Positions 6,860-13,858 of a stretch of DNA of 21,099 bases are shown piece after piece; the stretch's first letter is position 1, and each line of letters opens with the position of its first letter. The notes under the pieces were generated by a model. It was given only the letters and a program-made list of their open reading frames with translations, had not been told where the DNA came from and did no database searches. Where the stretch lies: NCBI GenBank assembly GCA_964465295.1, contig CAYXKC010000023.1, positions 1-21,099 on the forward strand, given 5' to 3'. The translations under genes were made by a program, and so were the position numbers. Source of the stretch: Methanolacinia sp964465295. Its GTDB lineage: Archaea; Halobacteriota; Methanomicrobia; Methanomicrobiales; Methanomicrobiaceae.

Positions 6860-8293
6860 TCATCGCTTCTTATAGATTACAACCGCACAGACGGAAATGG
6901 CGAAAACCAGGCCGGTTTCAAATAATATGACCGCCACCGGCACTGCACCTGCTGTATTTAAAGGTGGACTTTTGGTTCTTATATCCTTTGTTTCCGGGTC
7001 GATACTAAAAGACCTTACAAGGAGTGAACTCTCATCCGCATCCCCGGTGCCAAATACGGGATCGTATATGTTGACCAGGGCGGATGCACCTGCTGTCCCC
7101 TGCGGGTTGGATACTGTAACGATAAACCACCCGGTACCCCCGCCGGCAGGGGTCTCGTATTCTGCACTCCACCTGCAGGGTTCGCCTGCCTTTACATGGA
7201 TACCGGTGACAACTCCGGTAAAATTCCCCGGGTTTGAAACCCCCGGGGGCTTTACGGTCAGGACCAGATCCGATCCCGGCCTCAGGTTCGTGGTTCCTTC
7301 AAGGCTTAATGTCGATCCGCCGGCCGTATCCGGCAGTTTACCGTCGCTGGTTCCTGAAAAACCGATCCATGGTTCTTCAAGGATAAATACAAACCTCTGG
7401 AACGGATTTTTATCCTCGTTTGCAAAGAAGTAAGACGGCCCCCGGAGCATGATCCGATCCTCAATACCTGAAAGCTCGTCTTTTGTTCCGCTAACGGCGA
7501 TTATAAAGTACTTGCCTGAAAGGAGTTCCTTCGTCTCGTTTCCGGACAGGAGTTGCCCGTCTGCAATTATTATTCCTTTATCATCCGTTTCAGGGGTTTT
7601 TATCCTGCTGTATACATAGGAGCCAGAATCGCTTATCCTGTAAATCCATACGAGCAGATCTTTTCCGGCGACCGCCTGCCCGCCTATTGCAAGGGATTTT
7701 CCTTTTGAGATTGTTCCGCCGGTCGTCGGGAGGTCCGGGGTAAAGATCAGGTTCATGCCTGAGCCGGGTGTGGTGTAGGTATTTTGGGTATAGTGGTTGC
7801 TCTCTTCCGCAGAAGCAGTGTCAAATACAGGCCCGTCCGCCCCCGGTTCGTAGACCTCTATCGTCCTGACGCCTGCTGGTGCGTATGAAATACGGACATT
7901 TTTAACGATCCTGTTATCTTCGTCTCCTTCAGCACGGGCGACAAAGGTGTAATCGCCCGGGGCGCTGATTGCGATCCCGGTTGTAAACTCCCATGTCGAA
8001 TCTTCTTTTGCCTTTATAGTAAAAAAAGCCCCTCCCATGCCCTTCAGTCTTTCATAATAGCCCGGATCTGCCGCTTCATCCTCAGCACCGGAGCAGTAGC
8101 CTTTTCGCAGGTAATTTTCGATAATAAACTCTTTTCCTGCCGGAGCTGTTCCTGTAACCTTCAGCTCGTCGGTAAGGATAACCTGGTCCGGAAGGGGATC
8201 TATCATGACGCCGCTCCCCGCCGCCGGGATGCAGATGAGAAAGAGACCGGCAAATACGCAGGCGAGTGCGTTAATTATCCTGTCCCGGCTCAT
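6860..8293 (-). CDS. membrane-anchored surface protein with Ig-like repeats (S-layer-like)
   Basis: This 477-residue protein has an N-terminal signal segment (~7-26), an extracellular beta-rich body and a C-terminal transmembrane helix (~448-472) ending in VIYKKR, a type I topology. Three or more similar modules are marked by LKVTGTAPAGKEFIIEN, LAIGGQAVAGKDLLVWIY and LSLEGTTNLRPGSDLVLTV, a pattern I associate with methanogen S-layer-type proteins. No catalytic motif is seen. The start is supported by a GGGAG Shine-Dalgarno just upstream (GGGAGAATGAATG). It is first in a two-gene operon with the beta-propeller protein and is divergent from a membrane-anchored regulator that could control it. 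Confidence 0.72.
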   Translation of the reverse strand: MSRDRIINALACVFAGLFLICIPAAGSGVMIDPLPDQVILTDELKVTGTAPAGKEFIIENYLRKGYCSGAEDEAADPGYYERLKGMGGAFFTIKAKEDSTWEFTTGIAISAPGDYTFVARAEGDEDNRIVKNVRISYAPAGVRTIEVYEPGADGPVFDTASAEESNHYTQNTYTTPGSGMNLIFTPDLPTTGGTISKGKSLAIGGQAVAGKDLLVWIYRISDSGSYVYSRIKTPETDDKGIIIADGQLLSGNETKELLSGKYFIIAVSGTKDELSGIEDRIMLRGPSYFFANEDKNPFQRFVFILEEPWIGFSGTSDGKLPDTAGGSTLSLEGTTNLRPGSDLVLTVKPPGVSNPGNFTGVVTGIHVKAGEPCRWSAEYETPAGGGTGWFIVTVSNPQGTAGASALVNIYDPVFGTGDADESSLLVRSFSIDPETKDIRTKSPPLNTAGAVPVAVILFETGLVFAISVCAVVIYKKR

Positions 8294-8396
8294 TCATTCT
8301 CCCTCTCCGGGCACTTATCCGGAGCCGTTTTTCCGGTTTTTCCTGCATATAATCACCATTTTTATAGGAGTTGTTTTTAAAGACTTATGTAAATGA

Positions 8397-8513
8397 TTTC
8401 TGTGAGAACTGTCGTATTATTGTCAGCGTACAGGAATTATATAACCCCGGGTACTTCTATCAACCGAAAATCCGGGTGAAACAGATCCATGTGTTGAATC
8501 TTCTCACAGAAAA
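8397..8513. promoter_or_regulatory. paired TTCT-N3-AGAA dyads in the divergent promoter region
   Basis: TTTCTGTGAGAA (8397-8408) and its exact reverse complement TTCTCACAGAAA (8502-8513) lie in the 261-bp region between the surface protein operon and the regulator. Each contains the 11-bp dyad TTCT-N3-AGAA. Their centres are 105 bp apart, ten turns of B-DNA. The right copy abuts the AT-rich TATA-like stretch AATTAATATTAAAT (8512-8525) in front of the regulator gene. The left copy is upstream of the TATA-like TATAAAAATGG of the minus operon. Operator function for the adjacent wHTH protein is inferred. Confidence 0.5.
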
Positions 8514-8554
8514 TTAATATTAAATGCGGGTGAAAAATTCAGAAGGTAAGGGGC

Positions 8555-9352
8555 ATGAGAGGAAGAAAAAATAATCGTATATCAAATTTTTTTTATACAG
8601 CAGTCCTGCTGATATTAATTTCATCATTAATAACTCCCGTAATCGCGGCTCCGCTGCATTATTCGGTTCAGAACTGGGATGAAGCCCCTCCCGTCAGCGA
8701 TTCCAAGGCGCCAGAACCGATCTCCGCCTGGCAGGTCCGTCCTGCAGTCCTGCTGGCAGTAACCCTCGCTCTTATATCTCCCGCCCTGGCATTCCCTGCC
8801 GAGGTCATACTGGCCGGATTAAGCATAGTCGCGCTCAACTTCAGGCGAATCGAGGTAAAGACTGTCCTTGAGCATGAACTGAGAAACGGGATCCACGAAT
8901 ATATCCTCGGAAACCCGGGAGTCTGTTTTACAGATATAGAGAAGGGTCTTTCAGTCAACAGGGGCACTCTCGACTATCACCTGAAGGTTCTCAGGCGCGA
9001 ACACAGGATCGCGGTACTTAACAAAAACGGGCGAAGCTTCTATTTTGAAAATTCCGGGCGGTACACGCAGGACGAGATGGAGATGCTATCGGCGATGCAG
9101 AACGACACCGGATTTGCGATATGCGAGTTCCTGCTTGAATCCCCGGGCGCATCAAGGACCGAGATTGTATCCCTGATAAAGACGACAAGCTCGACCCTCT
9201 CCTGGCATATGAAGAAACTTATCGATTCAGGGGTCGTGTCCACGACCAAAAACGGCAGGATTATCAGCTATCATCTTTCTGTCCCGGCAAAGAGGATAAT
9301 CCAGGATATCTACGGGCTAAACCGCACACGACTGTCGCCGGATAGAGCATAA
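8555..9352 (+). CDS. membrane-anchored transcriptional regulator with two winged helices
   Basis: This 265-residue protein has an N-terminal hydrophobic segment (~13-32, ending VIAAP, signal-like), a short loop, and a second hydrophobic stretch (~62-95). Two ArsR-like winged helices follow: residues ~109-165 (GVCFTDIEKGLSVNRGTLDYHLKVL) and ~185-242 (GASRTEIVSLIKTTSSTLSWHMKKL). This matches the archaeal COG3398-type double-wHTH regulators. The DNA-binding part lies on the cytoplasmic side if the second segment spans the membrane. It probably senses an envelope signal and controls the divergent surface protein operon or itself; the dyad pair between them supports this. The start is supported by AAGGTAAGG just upstream. 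Confidence 0.82.
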   Translation: MRGRKNNRISNFFYTAVLLILISSLITPVIAAPLHYSVQNWDEAPPVSDSKAPEPISAWQVRPAVLLAVTLALISPALAFPAEVILAGLSIVALNFRRIEVKTVLEHELRNGIHEYILGNPGVCFTDIEKGLSVNRGTLDYHLKVLRREHRIAVLNKNGRSFYFENSGRYTQDEMEMLSAMQNDTGFAICEFLLESPGASRTEIVSLIKTTSSTLSWHMKKLIDSGVVSTTKNGRIISYHLSVPAKRIIQDIYGLNRTRLSPDRA

Positions 9353-9354
9353 AC

Positions 9355-9360
9355 AAAAAA
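9355..9360 (-). terminator. oligo-T end of tRNA-Ser
   Basis: An A6 run on the plus strand gives T6 on the minus strand 4 nt beyond the tRNA 3' end. It lies just after the stop of the convergent regulator gene. Confidence 0.5.
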
Positions 9361-9363
9361 GAA

Positions 9364-9447
9364 CGCCGAGAGGGAGATTTGAACTCCCGAGGTGCGGACA
9401 CCAGTAGCTTTCGAGGCTACCGCCTTCCCGGACTAGACTATCTCGGC
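9364..9447 (-). tRNA. tRNA-Ser (CGA anticodon)
   Basis: The minus strand folds into a class II tRNA. The acceptor stem is GCCGAGA (9447-9441) with TCTCGGC (9371-9365), and the discriminator is G at 9364. The anticodon stem GTAGC/GCTAC holds loop CTCGAAA, with anticodon CGA opposite 9411-9413. The long variable arm has GGTG-TCCG-CACC, typical of serine. The T arm is GGGAG-TTCAAAT-CTCCC. CCA is not encoded. It decodes UCG. No intron is seen. Confidence 0.97.
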
Positions 9448-9554
9448 AGGGAATTAAACCGCATTCCGTTTCCTGCGCAATGCCGGATCTATTTATTGGC
9501 GATGAAATCAGATAAGCATGCCGCTATCCTCCCCCGAAAGGATCTTTTCGGGCA

Positions 9555-9566
9555 TTGTTATATGAA
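9555..9566 (+). promoter_or_regulatory. TATA-like element for the MoaD-like transcript
   Basis: TTGTTATATGAA provides a TATA-like core centred near 9561, about 30 nt upstream of the small ORF at 9592. A stem-loop with arms CCCGAAA/TTTCGGG lies just upstream at 9533-9552. The assignment is positional only. Confidence 0.35.
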
Positions 9567-9591
9567 GAACAGGATATAGAATAGTGATAAC

Positions 9592-9636
9592 ATGCCTGAA
9601 AAAAAGAGATTCGGGTTAAGCAGGGAGGAATCCTGA
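9592..9636 (+). CDS. 14-residue upstream ORF overlapping the MoaD-like gene
   Basis: The ORF encodes MPEKKRFGLSREES and ends in a TGATG junction, so its stop overlaps the ATG of the next gene by one base. A GTGAT motif lies 3-4 nt before its ATG, and a TATA-like element sits ~30 nt upstream. The GGGAGG Shine-Dalgarno of the downstream gene lies inside it. Translational coupling is plausible. It could equally be untranslated leader, and no function is recognised. Confidence 0.3.
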   Translation: MPEKKRFGLSREES

Positions 9637-9839
9637 TGAAGTGCAGGATTCAACTTAAGCGGGGTTTAAAGGATATCGAATACGAATTTGAGGAGGGTGA
9701 AAAACTCTCGGATATGCTGCTTTCAATAGGCCTGATTCCTGACACCGTCATCGTCTTTAGAGACGGCGTCCCTGTCCCGGAGGATGAGTACATAACCGAA
9801 GATAACTATGTTATTGCCGAAACAGCCTCGAGAGGCTGA
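9636..9839 (+). CDS. MoaD/ThiS-like ubiquitin-fold small protein lacking the terminal diglycine
   Basis: This 67-residue protein has the beta-grasp pattern of sulfur carriers and archaeal SAMPs: a basic beta hairpin (CRIQLKRGLKDIEYEF), helix EKLSDMLLSIGL, PDTVIVFRDGVPVPEDEYI, and final strand YVIAETA. Family members that are adenylated and thiocarboxylated or conjugated end in Gly-Gly; this one ends SRG. It may therefore be inactive as a carrier, or work in another way. GGGAGG lies 9 nt upstream of the ATG. No E1-like or molybdopterin/thiamine gene is adjacent, so the pathway cannot be deduced. Confidence 0.8.
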   Translation: MKCRIQLKRGLKDIEYEFEEGEKLSDMLLSIGLIPDTVIVFRDGVPVPEDEYITEDNYVIAETASRG

Positions 9840-9845
9840 AAAAAA
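9839..9845 (-). terminator. T7 run after proX
   Basis: An A7 run on the plus strand gives T7 on the minus strand 8 nt past the proX stop. The inverted repeat AGCCTC-GA-GAGGCT immediately beyond it belongs to the end of the convergent MoaD-like gene. It likely ends the importer operon transcript. Confidence 0.5.
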
Positions 9846-9852
9846 GTTTGAT

Positions 9853-10752
9853 TTAGGAGATCCAGCTGTTTACTGTATCGGAGTTTGCCTCGATCCATGC
9901 CGCAGCCGCATCATCCTCTGTTTCTCCGCCTTCAATCTCGAGCATTACACTTGACATGTCGTCAGCAGTCCATGCGAACTTCTCTAAAATTGCATAGGCA
10001 CCCGGCTTTTCCTCTTCAAGACCCTGGCGGGCAAGTGTTGCGATATACTCCTCGCCACCGTAGATCCCCTTCGGGTCCTCGAGGTACTTGAGATCGTAGC
10101 GTGCAAACTTCCAGTGAGGTGTCCAGCCTGTAACCACTATCCATTCCTCGTCCTTGTATGCCTTTGCAAGTTCAGCTGCCATTCCGGCACTGCTGGATGA
10201 TACAAGCTTGTAGTCGAGACCGTAGTCCTCTATCGCCTGTTCTGTTGCCTGCATGATTCCGGCACCGGGTTCGATTCCGGTGATCTTTCCGTCGAACTTG
10301 TCGGAAACGCCGTTAAGCTCCTCTATCGAGTCGATTGTGACATATTTCGGGACAACGAGGCCTATCCTCGTTCCTTCCATACTCTTTCCGACGAGGTTGA
10401 TGTCATCCCCGTATGTATCCCAGTAGTTCTTGTGGGTCCCCGGAAGCCATGCAGATACCGAGCAGTCGACCTGACCGTCTGCAAGAGCCTGGTAAAGCGG
10501 CCCTGCATCCACAGCTACGAGTTCAACCTCATATCCGGCCTTCTCGAAGACCTGTTTCAGCACGTTCGTGCTTGCGATCTCCGAATCCCAGAGAACATAC
10601 CCGATGCTGACCTCGCCTTTGCTCTCTGCAGCCTGTGTCGGCGCCGCCTGTCCTCCTTCCGGTCCAGATTCGCTCCCAGTACATCCTGCAAAGAGTGTAA
10701 AGGCGAGCATTATTGAAATCACCAGTGTAATTGTTTTTAATTTCCCATTCAT
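9853..10752 (-). CDS. proX: glycine betaine/proline-type ABC transporter substrate-binding lipoprotein
   Basis: About 299 residues. The N-terminus is a lipoprotein signal with lipobox LFAGC, so the mature protein is probably anchored outside the membrane. An OpuAC/ProX fold follows: VSIGYVLWDSEIASTNVLKQVFEKAGYEV, then DGQVDCSVSAWLPGTHKNYWDTYG and EEWIVVTGWTPHWKFARYDLKYLEDP. These are rich in the Trp/Tyr residues that form the aromatic cage for quaternary amines in this family. Betaine or a related osmolyte is the likely ligand. Two ATGs are possible, 10758 and 10752. AAAGGAGG lies only 1 nt from the first and 7 nt from the second, so 10752 is preferred. It is separated from proW by a 128-bp leader with a hairpin and T7. 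Confidence 0.93.
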   Translation of the reverse strand: MNGKLKTITLVISIMLAFTLFAGCTGSESGPEGGQAAPTQAAESKGEVSIGYVLWDSEIASTNVLKQVFEKAGYEVELVAVDAGPLYQALADGQVDCSVSAWLPGTHKNYWDTYGDDINLVGKSMEGTRIGLVVPKYVTIDSIEELNGVSDKFDGKITGIEPGAGIMQATEQAIEDYGLDYKLVSSSSAGMAAELAKAYKDEEWIVVTGWTPHWKFARYDLKYLEDPKGIYGGEEYIATLARQGLEEEKPGAYAILEKFAWTADDMSSVMLEIEGGETEDDAAAAWIEANSDTVNSWIS

Positions 10753-10798
10753 TTCCATTCCTCCTTTACCGGGCGTTCCTGCGGGCGTTCTGCCCCTT

Positions 10799-10844
10799 AA
10801 AAAAAGCCCGATTATGGCAAAAAAAGGTAAAATAGCCTTTCGGG
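10799..10844 (-). terminator. stem-loop with T7 between proW and proX
   Basis: On the minus strand, CCCGA (10844-10840) pairs with TCGGG (10811-10807), with a nested GGC/GCC pair, and T7 (10805-10799) follows directly. A second T7 run lies in the loop. It resembles an intrinsic terminator or attenuator and could lower readthrough from proVW, or form the 5' UTR of a separate proX message. This is a sequence-based prediction only. Confidence 0.5.
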
Positions 10845-10860
10845 TTAATTATCTTTTTCA

Positions 10861-10873
10861 CCATATAAATATG
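10861..10873 (-). promoter_or_regulatory. TATA-like element upstream of proX
   Basis: The minus strand reads CATATTTATATGG just after the proW stop. Transcription would start ~25 nt on, near 10840, leaving a ~90-nt leader before proX that begins at the stem-loop. This suggests a separate proX promoter, fitting the usual need for more binding protein than membrane components. Confidence 0.4.
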
Positions 10874-10880
10874 TGGGGTT

Positions 10881-11735
10881 TTACCCCCCTGTTTTAACAA
10901 GGTTCTGTGAGAGCCGGTCGAGAATTATCGCGATTATGACGATTGCAAGACCCGCCTCAAATCCCATGCCGATATCAACCCTCTGGATTCCTATCAGCAC
11001 GTTCAGTCCCAGCCCGCCGGCGCCGATCATCGAGGCGATGACGGTCATCGACAGTGCGAGCATGATGCACTGGTTAATGCCGGCCATGATGGTCGGGAGT
11101 GCTACAGGCAGCTGAACCTTGAAGAGCTTCTGGTTCGGGGTTGCACCAAACGAATCGGCCACTTCGTTGAGCTCCCTTGGCACCTGCCTGATCCCAAGGT
11201 TTGTAAGCCTTATTGCAGGCGGCATCGCGAAGATGACCGTTGCAATGATCCCCGGGACATCCCCAAGACCGAAGAATATCACGGCAGGTATGAGGTAGAC
11301 GAAAGAAGGCATTGTCTGCATAAAGTCCAGGACAGGTTTTACGACCTGTTCTATGGTCTCGTTCCTCGATGCTGCAATTCCTGTCGGTATGGCGATTATC
11401 AGTGCGACGAACGCGGCTGTTATCACGAGTGCAAGCGTCTCCATCGCTTCGGGCCACAGTCGCATGTTCTGGATTAAAAGAAGTCCCAAAGCGATTAGAA
11501 CCGGCATCTTCCAGTCCCTGTTCGTTACATACCAGCCTGCCGCAGCGAAGAGCAGGATGATGATGAGCGACGGGATGAAGAGCAGTATATCCTGTATGCC
11601 CGAGACGAAGATGTCGAGTATATAGCTTATCGCGTCGAGCAGCCAGCCGAACCAGTTGTCGATCCAGTCGACGATATATTCAACTCCGTCTCCCAGTGGA
11701 ATCTTTGGAAACATTGCATACGATTTATCAGCCAT
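10881..11735 (-). CDS. proW: glycine betaine/proline-type ABC transporter permease
   Basis: This 284-residue integral membrane protein has multiple hydrophobic spans. An N-terminal region (GVEYIVDWIDNWFGWLLD) is followed by the BPD_transp_1 core. The EAA coupling loop is visible as EVADSFGATPNQKLFKVQLPVALPTIMAG, which contacts the ATPase. It forms the channel of the osmolyte importer with ProV and ProX. It starts 2 nt after the proV stop, with a strong GGAGGTG overlapping the proV 3' end, indicating tight translational coupling. Length is normal. Confidence 0.94.
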   Translation of the reverse strand: MADKSYAMFPKIPLGDGVEYIVDWIDNWFGWLLDAISYILDIFVSGIQDILLFIPSLIIILLFAAAGWYVTNRDWKMPVLIALGLLLIQNMRLWPEAMETLALVITAAFVALIIAIPTGIAASRNETIEQVVKPVLDFMQTMPSFVYLIPAVIFFGLGDVPGIIATVIFAMPPAIRLTNLGIRQVPRELNEVADSFGATPNQKLFKVQLPVALPTIMAGINQCIMLALSMTVIASMIGAGGLGLNVLIGIQRVDIGMGFEAGLAIVIIAIILDRLSQNLVKTGG

Positions 11736-11737
11736 GG

Positions 11738-12946
11738 TTACACCTCCATCCTTGAAAGGGCCGCAAGAACCGAACCCTTGATGATTATCCCCTTGATCTT
11801 ACCCTCATCATCGAGAACCGGGATAGGGATCCCTGAATCGGCGACAAGGGGCATTATCTCTGCAACAGGGGTGTCGGGCGAAACCGAAGGGATGTCCCTT
11901 TTGATTATGGAATCAAGACCCCGGCCATTCTTTTTTGCCTCTGTTGCGTCATCGACAAGTACCAGGCCTTCATATTTCCTGTGCTTCGAAACTGCAAAGA
12001 CGCTTGAGATACCGTATTCCTCCATAAGGTGCAGGGCGTTGTTCGGCCCCGAAGTGACTGAGACGAGCGGTTCTGGCCGCTTCATCACATCCTTTGCAGA
12101 GAGCACCTTCGCCATGTCGACGTCCTCGACGAACTTTTCGACATATTTCGTCTCCGGGTTGGTGAGAATATCCTCGGCCGTTCCCACCTGGACGACACAG
12201 CCGTCCTTCATCAGTGCGATCCGATCACCGAGCTTTAAGGCTTCATCCAGGTCGTGGCTTACGAAGATTATCGTCTTGTTTACCCTCTCCTGGAGTTCGA
12301 GAAGCTCGTCCTGCATCTCCCTTCTGATAAGCGGGTCAAGAGCGCTGAACGCCTCGTCCATTAACAGGATGTCGTTGTCCCCCGCAAGGGCTCTTGCAAG
12401 ACCTACCCGCTGCTGCATTCCGCCGGAAAGCTCGGAAGGCAGGCTGTTTTCATATCCGGCAAGGCCTACGAGCCCGATGGCCTTCTCCGCCTTCTCATGC
12501 CTCTCTTCCTGGGAGATGCCCTGGATCTCAAGAGGGAATGCCACATTGTCGAGGATGCTCCTGTGGGGAAGGAGGGCGAAACTCTGGAATACCATCCCCA
12601 CCCTGTGCCTCCTGAAATTCAGAAGTTCCTCCTCGTCCATCTCCGGAATGTCGTCCCCATCCACAAGGATGCTACCGGACGTCGGCTCGACGAGGCGGTT
12701 TAGGCACCTTAAAAGAGTCGATTTGCCGCAGCCCGAAAGGCCCATGAGGACGAAGATCTCTCCTTCATATACGTCGAATGAGACTTTGTTCAGGGCCACA
12801 TTCTGCTGTGTGGCCTCAAGTATCTCTGTTTTGGATTTGCCCTCCTCCAAAAGTGCTAACGCCTTTTCGGGCTTCGGGCCGAAGATCTTTACAAGGTTTC
12901 GGACCTCCAGTTTGATCTTTTTATTATCGTTATCTGTATCTTCCAT
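11738..12946 (-). CDS. proV: glycine betaine/proline-type ABC transporter ATP-binding protein with CBS domains
   Basis: 402 residues. The ATPase has Walker A GLSGCGKST (69-77), Q-loop Gln121, signature LSGGMQQR (173-180), Walker B ILLMDE (193-198) and switch His231. Two CBS domains (~285-340 and ~345-400) close the protein; in the related OpuA, tandem CBS domains sense ionic strength. It powers osmolyte uptake at the cytoplasmic membrane. A longer frame exists to a TTG at 13021, but the ATG at 12946 is chosen because GGTGG lies just upstream and a TATATAT box at 12989-12995 lies inside the longer frame. It is the first gene of proV-proW-proX. Confidence 0.95.
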   Translation of the reverse strand: MEDTDNDNKKIKLEVRNLVKIFGPKPEKALALLEEGKSKTEILEATQQNVALNKVSFDVYEGEIFVLMGLSGCGKSTLLRCLNRLVEPTSGSILVDGDDIPEMDEEELLNFRRHRVGMVFQSFALLPHRSILDNVAFPLEIQGISQEERHEKAEKAIGLVGLAGYENSLPSELSGGMQQRVGLARALAGDNDILLMDEAFSALDPLIRREMQDELLELQERVNKTIIFVSHDLDEALKLGDRIALMKDGCVVQVGTAEDILTNPETKYVEKFVEDVDMAKVLSAKDVMKRPEPLVSVTSGPNNALHLMEEYGISSVFAVSKHRKYEGLVLVDDATEAKKNGRGLDSIIKRDIPSVSPDTPVAEIMPLVADSGIPIPVLDDEGKIKGIIIKGSVLAALSRMEV

Positions 12947-12983
12947 ATTTTCCACCAGCCGGATATAATTGGCAATATCTGCT

Positions 12984-12998
12984 GATAGTATATATGCT
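12984..12998 (-). promoter_or_regulatory. TATA box of the proVW operon
   Basis: TATATAT at 12989-12995 lies ~43 nt upstream of the preferred proV ATG, predicting a transcript start near 12963 and a ~17-nt leader that includes the GGTGG motif. Confidence 0.5.
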
Positions 12999-13070
12999 TT
13001 ATCTTTAGTAACTGTTTGCAAAATCCCAGTTTATTCTGTCAGTTTCTCAAAAAGTGTTCTAAAATATTTT

Positions 13071-13090
13071 ATTTATCAATTTTGATAAAT
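13071..13090. promoter_or_regulatory. 9-bp-arm dyad upstream of proV
   Basis: ATTTATCAA-TT-TTGATAAAT is a perfect inverted repeat with a 2-bp centre, 125 bp upstream of the proV start and 17 bp before a gbsR-like fragment. It could be an operator for a regulator of the importer. The rest of 12947-13275 holds the proV promoter, the fragment below and the msrA terminator. Confidence 0.45.
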
Positions 13091-13107
13091 CTTCTCCGGC
13101 TGATTGT

Positions 13108-13173
13108 ATGGATATAAGAGATACAGTCTCCTTTATTGAAGAATATGGGAGAATTATGTCTTTTAATCCCTGA
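13108..13173 (+). pseudogene. possible remnant of a gbsR/MarR-like regulator N-terminus
   Basis: ATG opens a 21-codon frame, MDIRDTVSFIEEYGRIMSFNP, ended by TGA. The FIEEYGRIMS stretch resembles the first helix of GbsR/MarR-type regulators, which often sit divergent from glycine betaine transport genes. Nothing downstream restores a winged-helix frame before msrA's terminator. It may be a decayed regulator or a chance match; identification is weak because it rests on about ten residues. Confidence 0.25.
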
Positions 13174-13201
13174 TTAGTCCTCATAGTCAGGACAAATCCT
13201 G

Positions 13202-13269
13202 AAAAAAAGAGCAGGTTTGTATAAAAAATTATTTATATATATCTCCCCGGAACCGGATTTTCGGGAGAT
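13202..13269 (-). terminator. hairpin plus T runs after msrA
   Basis: On the minus strand ATCTCCCG (13269-13262) pairs with CGGGGAGAT (13249-13241), followed by AT-rich sequence with T6 (13228-13223) and T7 (13208-13202). A second small stem TCAGGA-CAAA-TCCTGA (13187-13202) lies beyond. It likely ends msrA transcription. Confidence 0.55.
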
Positions 13270-13275
13270 CTTCAT

Positions 13276-13779
13276 CTACGTACCGGTATCAATCCTGCAT
13301 TCCGGGTTTACTCCCTGTTTTCTCAGCTTAAAGAGATACTTTTGGTGATACTCCTCTGCCTCAAAGAATGTTTCAGGCGGGGAGACGGCGGTTACGATCT
13401 TCTTTACCCCGAACCTTCCGGACTCTTCAAGCTCCCTGATGAAATCTTCGGCCTCCCTTCTCTGGCCTTCGTCCTTATAGAATATCTCAGACCGATACTG
13501 TGTTCCTACATCCGGCCCCTGCCTGTCGGGGGTTGTAGGGTCGTGCATCCTGAAGAACTCCTCCAATAGCTCCCTGTACGATACAACCGCCGGTGCGAAC
13601 GTGACCTCGACAGCCTCGGCATGGGCGGTCAGGCCGGAACAGACCTCTTCGTATGTCGGGTTTTTTGTAATTCCGCCGGTATAACCGACACGGGTTTTAA
13701 CCACTCCTTTAACCTTTCCGAAGGCCTCCTCGATATGCCAGAAGCATCCCCCGGCAAATACTGCAGTCTCCTCTGTCAT
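13276..13779 (-). CDS. msrA: peptide-methionine (S)-S-oxide reductase
   Basis: 167 residues. MsrA reduces the S-epimer of methionine sulfoxide in proteins, repairing oxidative damage in the cytoplasm. The catalytic motif GGCFWHIEEAF holds Cys12, and the substrate-pocket sequence GYTGG with the YEEVCSGLTAHAEAVEV region is intact. The segment MHDPTTPDRQGPDVGTQYRS is characteristic. Cys161 near the C-terminus may be the resolving residue. An upstream TTG (13788) is in frame, but the ATG at 13779 places the protein at normal family length. It is monocistronic by its neighbours' spacing; a TATA-like ATTATAGAG lies near 13798-13808. Confidence 0.95.
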   Translation of the reverse strand: MTEETAVFAGGCFWHIEEAFGKVKGVVKTRVGYTGGITKNPTYEEVCSGLTAHAEAVEVTFAPAVVSYRELLEEFFRMHDPTTPDRQGPDVGTQYRSEIFYKDEGQRREAEDFIRELEESGRFGVKKIVTAVSPPETFFEAEEYHQKYLFKLRKQGVNPECRIDTGT

Positions 13780-13858
13780 AATACCCAATGAGGGAATCCT
13801 CTATAATGAATGTATTGGTCGGGGGAACGCGGAGGATGGTGGTTGAAAAGTGAAGTAT

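Noticed and set aside
9379..9579. 66-codon plus-strand frame after the regulator
   Set aside because: It runs across the tRNA-Ser gene in the opposite direction and has no recognisable domain.
11778..12968. 396-codon plus-strand frame opposite proV
   Set aside because: Ser/Arg-rich composition is typical of an antisense frame; proV on the minus strand has every expected ABC and CBS motif.
12947..13021. TTG-started 25-residue extension of proV
   Set aside because: It contains the likely TATA box, and GGTGG stands directly before the ATG at 12946.
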